Assembly (NCBI GenBank): GCA_951799425.1
Contig: OX637409.1
Location: forward strand, 12,434,960-12,498,959
Origin: Ilex aquifolium
Lineage: Eukaryota > Streptophyta > Magnoliopsida > Aquifoliales > Aquifoliaceae
Reading direction: 5' to 3'
Length of the DNA: 64,000 nt
Positions 49,131-59,593 of this stretch are shown in pieces (the stretch's first letter is position 1; the number at the start of each line of letters is the position of its first letter). The position numbers and the translations under genes are program-made. The notes under the pieces are model-generated. The model made no database searches. It had not been told where the DNA came from and saw only the letters and a program-made list of their open reading frames with translations.

Positions 49131-49415
49131 ACCTTCCGGAAGGTTTGCCAGTAAGTAAAACCTTCCGGAAGGTAGACATCGACCTTCCGGAAGATGTTAC
49201 CTACTGGAAGTGCTTGATTTTCCAGAGAGTGAAACCTTCCGGAAGATCGACATATACCTTCCGGAAGATATTATTTACTGACTGTTTTAAAATAGGCAAT
49301 AAGTAAAACCTTCCGGAAGGTTTACATATACCTTCCGGAAGATCTTACCTACTGGTTGTTTTAAATCAGGCAGTAAGTAAAACCTTCCGGAAGGTTTACA
49401 TAGACCTTCCGGAAG
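49131..49415. promoter_or_regulatory. Internal TTCCGGAA array upstream of the second D gene
   Basis: Nine TTCCGGAA cores, mostly AAACCTTCCGGAAGGTTT or CCTTCCGGAAGAT, with linkers containing AGTAAGTAAAACC and TACCTACTGG. It ends about 300 bp before the favoured ATG at 49714. It is the same palindrome as in the LTRs of D, which suggests a shared regulator or an internal promoter. Confidence 0.6.
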
Positions 49416-49713
49416 ATCGAGTCTGAAACCCAAAAAAAAAAACAAGGGTTTTAAATCTAAATTTTTCGGAAACCCTTTCATTGCCTTTCTAAAATCCGAC
49501 TTGCCCAAACTCTCTCCTCTCCTCCTCCTCCCTCCTTGAGCTTCGAAACCCCTATCCAATCATCTTTACCTTCTATTTTCCCTTGATTAAGGGTGAATCT
49601 TGGAACTTTTGAGCCGAAATCCCAAGGAATTCTTGTAAAACCCTAAGTTTTTGTTTTTCCCCCAAAATTCACCACTTTTCCATCTCCTCTCCAAATCACC
49701 CTACTCACCTACC

Positions 49714-51111
49714 ATGGCTCGATTGAATGAGGCAACTATGGACGCATGGGGGACCCTTGGAAGCATATGGTCGTGGTTCATGATCGCTTTGGGGTTTGGG
49801 GTGTTCGTCTCACTCATGGCCAAGACAAAGAGGACTGGCCCCGAGTCTCCACCCCCCTCTGGCTCAGCTTCTAGGAAAAGGACCGGGGAAGGTCCTAGCT
49901 CTCAGGAAAAGGCGGAGCGTAGGACAAAGGCAAGGCATGATGAAAGAAGAAAAAGGATTGAGGAAAAAGGTGTGACATGTGAGAGGTATGTTGATCGAAT
50001 CTCCCTTGGTATTACGGATGAGGTTGTGAAAATTATTGAGGAACGGGGTTTGGGTGTTTGGTTTGTTGAGGTGAAGGGGTACAACCTGGGAATGTGTCGA
50101 GAATTTTATCAGAAATTGTTTGTTTTTGGGGATGATGAGAGGAAGTTGAAATCTAATGTGAGGGGGAAATCATTTGAGGTCACCCCTGATACAATTGCCA
50201 TGGCAATGGGGTATGCTAGACCTCCCCCATCCACCCCTGTCTACCCACACAACGTGGATGCGAACAAAACACTTGAGGAGTATGTGAACCTCACGTATGA
50301 GGATCCGACAACGTTTAAGGGAACGACATTCGTCGGGGGCCTCAAGCACACTTATGGGGTGATGAACAAAGTACTACATTACAACTTGATGCCCCGGGGT
50401 TCGGAAAAAAATCCAAACGTGGAGAAGTTGTCTCTACTGCATGCCTTTATGACAGGGGTGGCGTTTGATGTGGCCTACTATATTTGGTTGGAGATGCGGG
50501 AATTTGCCCGGATGGATAAGCCAAAGGCAAACCTGCCCTTTCCCAACTTGGTCACTAAGTTGTGTGATCAGGCGAATGTGAAGCACTATGGCCAAGAAAA
50601 GCTGCTCCCGCCAGAGTTTGGAGCAATTGGGATGGCCGGCAGTCAGAAGAGGGCTGCCAGGGCTAAGGGTGAGAGGAGCAGGGATCCAGGACCACAGCCC
50701 CAGCCCCAGCCACAGCCACAGCCACAGCCGTCTGATGCGGGAACTTCTACTGAAGCCCCTCCTACAGCACCAGCCCCTGCACCTACTCCCGATCATGCTA
50801 TTCCACAGCGCCTCGATGCACTGGTGGGTGAAGTGCAGGGAATTAAGGGAGAAGTTAAAGGAATCAAGAATGAGGTGCGTGGGATGAAAGAGACGGTGCA
50901 GGGGATCGCTGCCATGATGACACAGCTCTTTCAGCGTAAGTTCCCAGGGAACCCCATTCCGGGCCAGGGTAGCTCAACCTCCCCCTATCCTTCTGCCTCT
51001 ACCATGGTTGAGATTGGAGACACTGATGAGGAGTCTGAGGACGAGACTGAGGGGGAGAGTGACTTTGACCTACCCCCTGATCATGATGATGATGGTGGTG
51101 GTGAGAAGTAG
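49714..51111 (+). CDS. Putative plant transposon protein-like protein (second gene of D)
   Basis: The open frame begins at 49651, but the ATG at 49714 (ACCATGG context) is the likelier start, giving 465 codons. In the numbering of the longer frame: hydrophobic segment 33-57 (WSWFMIALGFGVFVSLMA), a possible membrane anchor; basic region 58-105; a globular domain about 105-335 (REFYQKLFVFGDDERKLKS, VRGKSFEVTPDTIAMAMGY, LMPRGSEKNPNVEKLSLLHA) that I place in the 'putative plant transposon protein' family found in Athila/Tat-type elements; a PQ repeat about 347-358; a heptad-like coiled coil about 386-425; an acidic tail from about 457. Molecular function is unknown. The family assignment is from memory of motifs. 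Confidence 0.75.
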   Translation: MARLNEATMDAWGTLGSIWSWFMIALGFGVFVSLMAKTKRTGPESPPPSGSASRKRTGEGPSSQEKAERRTKARHDERRKRIEEKGVTCERYVDRISLGITDEVVKIIEERGLGVWFVEVKGYNLGMCREFYQKLFVFGDDERKLKSNVRGKSFEVTPDTIAMAMGYARPPPSTPVYPHNVDANKTLEEYVNLTYEDPTTFKGTTFVGGLKHTYGVMNKVLHYNLMPRGSEKNPNVEKLSLLHAFMTGVAFDVAYYIWLEMREFARMDKPKANLPFPNLVTKLCDQANVKHYGQEKLLPPEFGAIGMAGSQKRAARAKGERSRDPGPQPQPQPQPQPQPSDAGTSTEAPPTAPAPAPTPDHAIPQRLDALVGEVQGIKGEVKGIKNEVRGMKETVQGIAAMMTQLFQRKFPGNPIPGQGSSTSPYPSASTMVEIGDTDEESEDETEGESDFDLPPDHDDDGGGEK

Positions 51112-51446
51112 AGGCTGGATTTGGTTGTGTTTCTTTGTTTTTGTTTGTTGTGTCTGTTAAGGGTGGAGCAGAGAATTAGGATTACTTTTTTTTTGGTGTC
51201 GGCCTGTAGAAGTGTCTTAGGGTTCTGGCCGTTTTTGTTGTGATTATGCTCACATTGTAATGAACTTTTCTATGAAATACCACAATGGGTTGATTGTAGT
51301 TGAACAAAGTTAAAACCATATTTGCAATATGATTTAGTTGATTTTACTTCGCTGAGTTCCTTTTTGTGTTTCTTTATTTTTTATGAAAGTGTGTGTGCAT
51401 ATTGGTTTGGGACTGGAAATTATATTTGCTAGGGACTAGCAAATCG

Positions 51447-51460
51447 CAAGTTGGGGGGTG
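51447..51460 (+). other. Polypurine tract of element D
   Basis: CAAGTTGGGGGGTG directly before the 3' LTR, preceded by GCTAGGGACTAGC, the same order as in B elements. Confidence 0.9.
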
Positions 51461-53507
51461 TGATTAGCACATAACAATGACATGTATTGTGTGCTAACGT
51501 GCTTTCATTTCACTTCTTTTTGTCAATAAATGGGAGTGTTTTAGTTTTGAATATGGGTTGATGGAATTTTGGGTGAATGCATGTAAAATGATGTAAATGA
51601 CATAACTTAAACCCCCATGGTATTGTATGAGGCTAATGGAGTATATGGGGAAGCTTTAAGGAAGGTTTGGAGGAGAAAGAAATCCAATTTTTGCTCACAG
51701 TCAGAAAACCTTCCGGAAGGTTTATGTCGGCCTTCCGGAAGGTGTTGTTAAAAAGCCCTGGATGACTCTCTCACAGCAAATACCTTCCGGAAGGTTTTAT
51801 CCACTGGAATGAACCTTCCGGAAGATGTTAGCTACTGGAGTAAACCTTCCGGAAGGTTTTGTCTACTGGAATGAACCTTCCGGAAGGTTTTGCCTTGGGT
51901 TTCTTTTTGACTGCCAAAATCTTCCGGAAGGTTTTGTCTACTGGAATGAACCTTCCGGAAGATTTTAGCTACTGGAGTAAACCTTCCGGAAGGTTTTGTC
52001 TACTGGAATGAACCTTCCGGAAGGTTTTGGCTACTGGAGTAAACCTTCCGGAAGATTTTTGTTTCTGATGTCGACCTTCCGGAAGTTCTTGCATTTGATT
52101 CTTTTCATTTAATTGTTCTTTCAGCGACCTTCCGGTAGGTTCATGTCTACCTTCCGGAAGGTTTTTTGCAACTTTTCTCCAGACAGCCTGCGACTCAACT
52201 TTGCAACTTGGAGGGTCCCACATGCATTCCTTCTACATGCTACCTGACATCTCTTACACACCCTGAAGCTTCCTTCACCCCTGCATTGATATGGATTACA
52301 AGATGGCTTTAATTAAAGGGAGAAAAAAGGGGACCTGCTGGGGGTTGCAGAACACATTCTGCATTTCCATATTCCAGACTCAGCTCTACTGCAAGGAGTG
52401 ACACCAGGGAACTACAGGGATTGACCCAGGCACGTTTTGGGAAAAAGAAGTTTTCTCCAAGGATGGTCAGGACCAGGGTAGAGAATTATTATTCACTTAG
52501 CATTGGGTAAGAGGTTTTTTAGAGAGAGAAACTTTGGGCGGAGAAGAAGATGAACAGTAGTTTCTAGAGAGAGAAAGTTGTGATTTTTGCATTTTCTTCT
52601 ACTGCATTGCCTTGTAATCTTGAGTAAGACTCTTAGTAGTTCATTGAATGCCATGAATGTTGTTTTTTCCTTCATGTTTTGTTAGTTCAATGTTCATTTA
52701 ATGCTTCACCATTAATGCTTCAAGTATTTCATCTTTCATAGCTATGCAATGGGTTTAAATACATGTTCTTTTAGCTCATAAATCCTGATATTTAGCCACC
52801 TTAGAAGTTCATAGATTTGAATGCTTTTCCATTACATAGTTATTTCCATTCCAAGTATGAGTAGCTAAATCCTCTAGTTGGCAAGACCAAGAGGGATCTC
52901 CCTTGGGGATACCATTTCAACTATTTCTCCTCTTTCCCTTTAGAGTCAAATGGTTCGTTTTGACCGGATAGAAGATGGATGTGTCGATGAGTCTTTGATA
53001 AACCGTAGGTTTAGTCACGATTCATGCTTAGATACTCATCGATGCCATCCTCGGCTTTCCGTGATTCAAGCGTTCATTCATGCTCAATAGGAGGAGTGAT
53101 TTGAGTTGAGGTGGTATACCCATTGGAGTGATCTTTTGGAATTGCCAACATTTATATTATCATTACATTTTCATTAGCATAAAATTCACCAATCAACTTT
53201 CAAGACTAAAGATTTTACATTTTCGTGTTTTACCAAATCATTTCAACCTTGATTCACTACCTTCCCTGTGGATACGACCTTGGAATACTCTTCCAAGTAA
53301 CTCACGACACACGAAAGTCTCCTTGCGATTGGGGAGCATTTTTGTGCACACATATCCTATACTTACATCTTCCCATTTCCCTTTCCTCATTGCCCTTCCT
53401 TTTGACACTATCCCTAGGGGAAGAAATCCTTCTCCCCCGTCCATACATTGCATACATTGAGGGATAGTAATTAGGGGTTAGGAAAGATATCGTTTTTGTG
53501 ACAATCA
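51461..53507 (+). repeat. 3' LTR of element D
   Basis: 2047 bp, with one difference seen from 42063-44109. Palindrome array at about 51707-52162. Confidence 0.95.
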
Positions 53508-54571
53508 CTTGTGTTCACTCGTGGGGGGGTGATGGGCTGAGATTACCCTTCACAAATATAGTCTTGGAAGAAGTAGTGGTGGTGTTTTCTTCGGTGTATC
53601 CTAGACCCCATTTGTCACCAACACTCTTTCCCATAGTCAAATATTTTATCTAATTTTCATATCCTAGGGAAGCTCTCTTTGAGAGTTCTTGTGATTCTTG
53701 GAGCTCTCTATAAATTTTTATCAATTTAAACTCTCAAATCTTCTTACTCTCAATAATCCCATGACATTCAGTCTCAAGGAAACTCAATTTGTCCTTATGA
53801 GACATATTCTCCTCAGCAAGTCCGCCAATTTGAGCCTTGAACTTCACTAAGTCCACATGCAGGTCTTTTTTATGTTCTTCACCAGATTTAAGCCTCGAGC
53901 TCAAAGAAATTACCCTTTTCTTTTATTTGAGTAATGACACACATAATTGATCATATGCATCTTGAAGATCCTTAACACTTTCCAAGTCATACTTATTTGA
54001 GGTGACTTTAACAACCAAGTCATCTTCCTTCGTGGTAGGACTTGTCTCAACTTCTTCTCTCTCAACTTCTCCAATTGAAGTTTCTGTAGGAGGGAGGAAT
54101 GTGAACTAACAAAGGCCATGAAATTATCTTCATCTTCCTTAGAAGAGGAGTCCTCATTTGATGTGGACTAACTACCACTTTCGTTCCACATAGCCTTCAT
54201 TGCTTTCCTCCTTTCTTTGAGCATGCCCTTCTTCTCTGCACTTGGACATTCCACCGCCATATGTCCAAAATGTTGACACTCATAGCATTGAAATCCTTTC
54301 CCATTTTTCTCAACATCTTGGCGATAGTTTCTTCTTCTTTCTATAACACCTAATTTCAATTCCATAATATCCAGAGCGCTAATAGACTCCATAGTTACTA
54401 AATAATACAATCTCAAAATAATAAATAAAATCTTATACCAATTTCTTATACATTTCAAACATGTATATCCAACCTATTATAGTTTGCACGCCTCATATGT
54501 TATACACTATTCAGTTATAACACCTTACTAAAAATAGCCATAGAACTCAATGTTTAGAACGTAACATGGCT
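53508..54571 (-). pseudogene. Copia gag-like remains (host of element D)
   Basis: Minus-strand frames at 54168-54458 and 53910-54119 read like the knuckle region and downstream part of a Copia gag: KGFQCYECQHFGHMAVECPS, KERRKAMKAMWNESGS, then MAFVSSHSS. The region continues across the D insertion into 41795-42062. It is broken, with several breaks; no LTR is identified. Confidence 0.55.
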
Positions 54572-56498
54572 TGATCCGAAATGTGGACACCCAAGTGCAG
54601 GCGATCAAGCTGTAGTAATAATCTGGTTTGAGTCCGAAGTTGAATCCATAAGAAACTCTTGTTGGTGTTTAGAGACAAGCAGTGGTGGAGACCTAGTGAT
54701 TGTAGCCCTTGAGAGTTGAAGTAGTGTGATGTATGGGATATCCTGGACATAATCTAAGATTCTTTCCAAGAAAATTTTCTAAACAAAATATGAAATAAGC
54801 TCTAATGTAAAAGAGTCACTCTTTAGTTCAAGGATCTGGACATGTAGTTAATTATCCGGTTTATTATACTTGTGCTTGATAACTCAATTAACCCCCGTGT
54901 CAACAGCAGGTTAATCGAAAGATAAAGGTGGATTGTGAGCATTAAGAACATGATTCCGATGTCTTTCTACAAGTTTACAAGAATTGCCTGTGCCGAGACT
55001 CAACCCGTCTACAAACAAGCAAGTGATTCTACAAGACATCCAATCATGACATTAATACTCCATTTCCATTCTTTAATTGAAGCATATAATGGTGAAGATT
55101 GAAGGGTAGTCATGAAGATCTAGCCGGGGTACTTGCCTTGAACCGATGAGTCTTTCTATGCAAGAGTTATCTATGTTATAGAAAGAACTCCCGGTTATAC
55201 AAAGTACATTAGCTTTGCTAGATACAGTCAATCATTTAATAAGTAAGGGGAATATAAACCATTTAAGCATAAATGAAATGCACAAATATAACTTTCGGAT
55301 AATTTATACATGCCTTTCACCTCTTACTAAAGAGTGAATGAGAAACTACTCACTCTTCACGGCTTTGGCAAAGCTAGAAAAGTGAGTGATGCTCATCCCT
55401 CCAAGTAGAGGAGTCACAAAGTAAAATGCACTAAACACGGAGCCGATCTTCAGCAAATAATGAGTGAATCACGTTCCACCCTTCACGGCTTTGGCGAAGC
55501 TCTAGAAAAGTGGAAGAGTTTCACTCCTCTAAGGGAAGAAAGAATCTCAAGCAATGGAAGTGAATGAAACACATATTAAAAGTAGAAGAAAGGTAGTCAC
55601 TTTTGGAGGGTGATCCACAACCAAAAGATGATCCATCCTTCTTCTAGACATGGAATTAAAAGCATAAGCCCAAGACTAATTCTATAACAAGCTAAGAGAT
55701 GTTGGTCTAATGCCAAACTAATCTCCCTTGATACAAGTAAATATAATATAATTCTATAACTATATGACTGGGATTCTAAGCCTCCATCAAGCTCTCTACA
55801 AGTCCCCTTAGCTCTCCCACTTTGGGAGTATTTATAGGCAAGGAGAAGGAGACAAGAGGGGGTGAAGGAATAGTGTATGCCGCCCAAAGTCCAAGTGAAA
55901 GTCCCAATGTCCGGAGAGAAGATCAACCACTCTGCAGCCTGTCTGTGGAGAACGTTCGAACGTTGTATCTGTTTTTGCTTTATGAGCGTTCGAACGCTGC
56001 CTGGCGTTCGAACGTTTATTCTGTCTTTGCTTTATGGGCGTTTGAACGCCAGATGGGGTTTGACCCTCTCACTCAAGTGCCCTGTGGTCTTCTATGGAAA
56101 CCTATTTCCACACTCAATTCAGAACTTGGCGTTTTGCACTCATTATCCTGGTCCTCAAATAGTTCCAGTGGACGTTCGAACGTGAGTTTGCATTCAAACG
56201 TGGTACTCAAGTGCCTTAGGGTCTTCCTTCTTGGCTGCAACACGTCATGTCTCAGCAATCTGGTATGCTCATAGTTCAAGTGGACGTTCGAACGTGAGTT
56301 GGCGTTCGAACGTTCTTGCTTTGCTCCAAGCTTCTCCAATTTTGTTCCCTAATGTGTTGGTGTTACACTCAAGTGTGATATTTGTTGTTCTTGAGTCCTT
56401 GTTCACTTTAGGACCTGAAATGTCATCACTTAAACTCCATCAAAGTACAATTAGTCTCAGAAAAGACATATTAAAATGCTAATTTTAAGTACTAATCA
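54572..56498 (-). repeat. LTR of element G
   Basis: About 1.93 kb. Its left end has the same layout as the Athila-type LTR at 13302 (ACACCCAAGTGCAGGCGATC, then TTTGAGTCCGAAGTTGAATC). It contains a CGTTCGAACG palindrome array at 55951-56314 and two repeats of CTTCACGGCTTTGGC near 55360 and 55480. Confidence 0.65.
55951..56314. promoter_or_regulatory. CGTTCGAACG palindrome array, G LTR
   Basis: Six perfect or near-perfect CGTTCGAACG palindromes and two weaker copies. Linkers repeat: CTGTCTTTGCTTTATG, and CAAGTGGACGTTCGAACGTG twice. The position, 190-550 bp from the sense start of the LTR, is like that of the CCGG arrays in D and B, but the core is TTCGAA. Confidence 0.6.
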
Positions 56499-58445
56499 CA
56501 CCCCCTAACCTAAATATTGATAGTCTCTAGTAATACAACAAAAATTAAATGTAAATTTATTTATAATGCATTTTTCGTAGGTCATCCGATTGCATTTAGC
56601 TTATGCAACAAACCGTTGAACCACTAGGTTTACCCTAGTGGATGAGTGTTGTCTCGTGAGGGTTTTCAGTGAAGCTACCCACAAACTTTCGTCTAACAGA
56701 TGTGTATGGGAGATTGCTGATTAAAGTGAATTAGCATCATGGTCGTTGGGACACTCAACCCTTAATCTTGACTTATATTCCGCATGCTCCTTTTTCATTT
56801 GTACTTACTCTATGCAAAAATTAGCACCCATCACATTGGCATTTGGAATTCCTTGAGTAGTAGGAATGGTCATTTTAGAAACCAGAATTGTTGTATAACA
56901 ACCATTCCACTTTACCACCTTCCATGAAAAGCTTTGATTTCACAAACCTCTCACAGAATGCTCTTAGCAAAAATTCGCTCCGATTATAGTGACTTATCTC
57001 TCGAAGGGCATGTGATCAGAAGATGGCCAATAAAAAAAAATCCCATGCACAATTAGTATAAGAGTGAAGTTTTGAGGAAATAAACTTAATTTTAGCATAA
57101 TCTCATCGAAGAATATTGATGCAAATGAAGAAATACCAGTTAACATACCCCACTTGTAGTTGACGACCTACACATGCATCATACTTAAGATCAATTAGGG
57201 CTTTTTATCGGTTGTAATGTGGTCAGAGGTCAGTGGCTAACGAAATGACGTCAATGGTGTTCAAAAGCTATCCCTTTTTTTATGTAATGTAGCACACCTC
57301 CTTCTATCTTCGCTACATTTTGAATGGTATTTCTTTCTTTCATTTTTCTCATTTTTCACTTTCTTGGCAATTCCCTGTCTAACTATCTTTTTTCTTTTTC
57401 GGTTGTTTCCACTGATTTTTTTTTTCTTTCATTGATCAGTAGCCACCATCGTCTTTTCTATTTTTCTTGCCTTTCTGTATCATACTGATTTGTAAGAAGG
57501 TGCAAGAAAATTAGATAGCAAGGTATGTTAAGTGTATTCTCTTGTGGCTTAGTTATCATGTGGGTTTTTCGAAAAATAAATCATTCATTAAAGGCTCAAG
57601 CATGGCTGACTCGGGAGATACTTTTTGTAAAAGAAATGGCTAAGGCTCAAAGTCGAATCAAAGATGGCCTAAGATCCTTTCTCAACTATGTGCACATGTC
57701 TGTGTCGTATGCGAAGGTTCCCTGTGGGATATATCAATAGATTACTTTAGTTGCGTCAATCAAAGCAAGGTTAATGAGATTATTGAAAAAATTGAAAGCA
57801 AAAGAGCTTACTTGAGTAAATGTTGATATCCTCTCAAAAGCATCGTAAAGCTCAAAACTTACCATGGTATTTTTTGTTATCTCCACTGGTTATGTCGGGT
57901 GTTTCAGGGAATGTTGGTTATATATCGATTCCATTTTTGGGTCTGATCATCTTGTACCTTAAGAATAACAAATGCTAATGTATATTGACAATTTAAGCCT
58001 AGAGATAATACCAGTTTTTCAAGAAATGTGGTTTTAAGTCTCGGTTGCTAAGTTGAGGTGTCAAATCGATCATATGCTTAGTCATTTTAACAAGCAACCT
58101 TAGAATCCACATCTGTTCATCATTTATTAACAAGAATTACTAAAGTGCTAATTCTGTACATGCATTTTAAATAGACAAAAGTGAAAAACTGAACCATTCA
58201 TTTCACAAAATATGATCATTTGATACACATATCAAAGGTTCAATCCATCAACCAAAGAAGGGACACAACACAAAAATTCCAAATATCCACAACCAACTTC
58301 CAAAGAAGAAACAATCATCCACAACAAACTATAAAAGAAAAATCCCACCATACATGAAGAAACAAACACACAAAACCCAAATCAAGAACAGAAATACATC
58401 TCTCAATCTCCTCCTTCTCCACCAAGTCCACCATTCCCACCAGCT
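56499..58445 (-). other. Non-coding 3' internal region of element G
   Basis: About 1.9 kb between the LTR and the gene: B-like conserved blocks (56500-56720), a plus-strand pyrimidine tract (57290-57480), and the GGCTCAAAGTCGAATCAAAG and GATGGCCTAAGATC segments near 57640-57675 that also occur in the B elements. No gene is recognised. Confidence 0.65.
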
Positions 58446-59516
58446 TCACCAGGTGCACCCCTCAGGTAGCTCAGCTTGCTTGGTCTCAATGCCAAGCATG
58501 ATATCTCTCAGTGATCTCCGGGTGCTGGAGTTGGGTCCTGCCTCTTGTGGCTGCTCCTGGGTTCTCTCAGTCTCTAGCTCTCTCTCCTCCTCCTCATCGA
58601 TCTCCTCTTGCACCTCATCAACTCCTCGGGTAGGGGGCACCTCATGTCTTGCCACCGGGCCGCCACTATGACCTTGGCTCCTCCTGAAGGAAGCCTTGTT
58701 CAGTGAGCCCATTGGCCTCTGTATGGTCATCTCTGGTCTCACCCTGATCCCATGATCCTTGCATATCTCAGTTACTAGGGTGCCAAATGGGAGCGAGTTC
58801 CGCTTCACATCGCATCTCTTCTTCATTTCTGTCAAAACTAGGGAGGGGAGGTTGATGTTGTGGCCCTTCCCAAGTGCGTAAAGCAACTGGGCCATGTCAG
58901 GGAGGATTTCATTTTTTTGTCCGATCGGGGCGAAGTTGGCAACTGTAATCAAGTTCAACATTTTATATTTATCAGTTAGCTCCCCTTGTCGGAAAAATTT
59001 CCGCCCAGTCCAAGAAAAGTTAGACACCCCCGTCAGCTCTTTTTCCACAACATTCATCGCTACATTCTTTCTCGGGGGATAGGCGGGACTTGGTACTCGA
59101 GGCACCTCTTGCCTTATCTCCTGAATATAGTCTTCATCCTTATCGATGTGGATTCCACTCACATAGCTCTTTAGTGCCCCATTGACTATTTCGGCATTGG
59201 AGTAAAACTCCTACACCAAGTCAACCACGGCTTCCCCACCATTCCGCAAATACAACACCCAACCACTTCTCTCCATATTCTCCAAAATACTCAACTCAGC
59301 AAAATCAGTTAACACTACATCACGCTCACAAACTACGACATGGTTTTGGTAGAAATTCTCAAACCTGTCAGCTTTTAGAGCCGTAGGGAATCGGGTCTTG
59401 TCATACCTTCGCGTAATGGGTGGCCTCCCTTCTCTCACTTCGACCACTTCCTCAACGAAATTAGGCTCTTGGTTGACTGGGTTGCGCCTAGCCGACAGTT
59501 TAACTCTTGGAGGCAT
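58446..59516 (-). pseudogene. Putative plant transposon protein-like gene of G (fossil)
   Basis: Minus-strand coding remains related to the second gene of D. Recognisable pieces: RFENFYQNHVVVCERDV, FSWTGRKFFRQGELTD, LTEMKKRCDVKRNSLPFGTL, and a glutamate-rich C-terminal region (EEIDEEEERELETERTQEQ). Broken (about one break). The downstream conserved blocks show it belongs to G. It lacks the hydrophobic N-terminal segment seen in D, as far as this copy shows. Confidence 0.65.
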
Positions 59517-59593
59517 GGTGTTTCGATTTTAGGTTGTGAGGGCTTTGAAAGTCTTGATTTTCTGGCAAAATGGATATTTTTGATGTGGGAATG

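Larger units (their letters stand above)
42063..53507 (+). mobile_element. Element D: 11.4-kb young chimeric LTR retrotransposon
   Basis: Two 2047-bp LTRs (42063-44109 and 51461-53507) with target duplication CTTGT at 42058-42062 and 53508-53512. A tRNA-Asp primer site lies at 44113-44129 and a polypurine tract at 51447-51460. I found one difference between the LTRs, so insertion is very recent, probably tens of thousands of years or less. The internal region is chimeric: a plus-strand leader, then a minus-strand block made of B-type gene, B LTR and B 3' region (about 44268-48505), then a plus-strand 3' region with a second gene (49714-51111). No protease, RT or integrase is present, so D is non-autonomous. 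The ends look whole; the interior is rearranged. Confidence 0.92.
54572..59593 (-). mobile_element. Element G: Athila/Tat-like non-autonomous element
   Basis: Minus strand. The 3' LTR is 54572-56498 (TGATCCGAAATG to AAGTACTAATCA). The polypurine end is CACCCCCTAACC at 56499. The internal region from 56499 shows the B-type order: GATAGTCTCTAGTA, CTAGTGGATGAGTGTTGTCTCGTGAGG, conserved blocks, pyrimidine tract 57290-57480. A gene related to the second D gene lies at 58446-59516. The element is cut off at 59593 by the B element that follows. The left LTR end is placed by inspection only. Confidence 0.7.

Noticed and set aside
49131-49415. Terminator or miniature inverted-repeat transposon
   Set aside because: Each palindrome is short, without loop, and repeated many times; there are no terminal repeats with a target duplication around the array.
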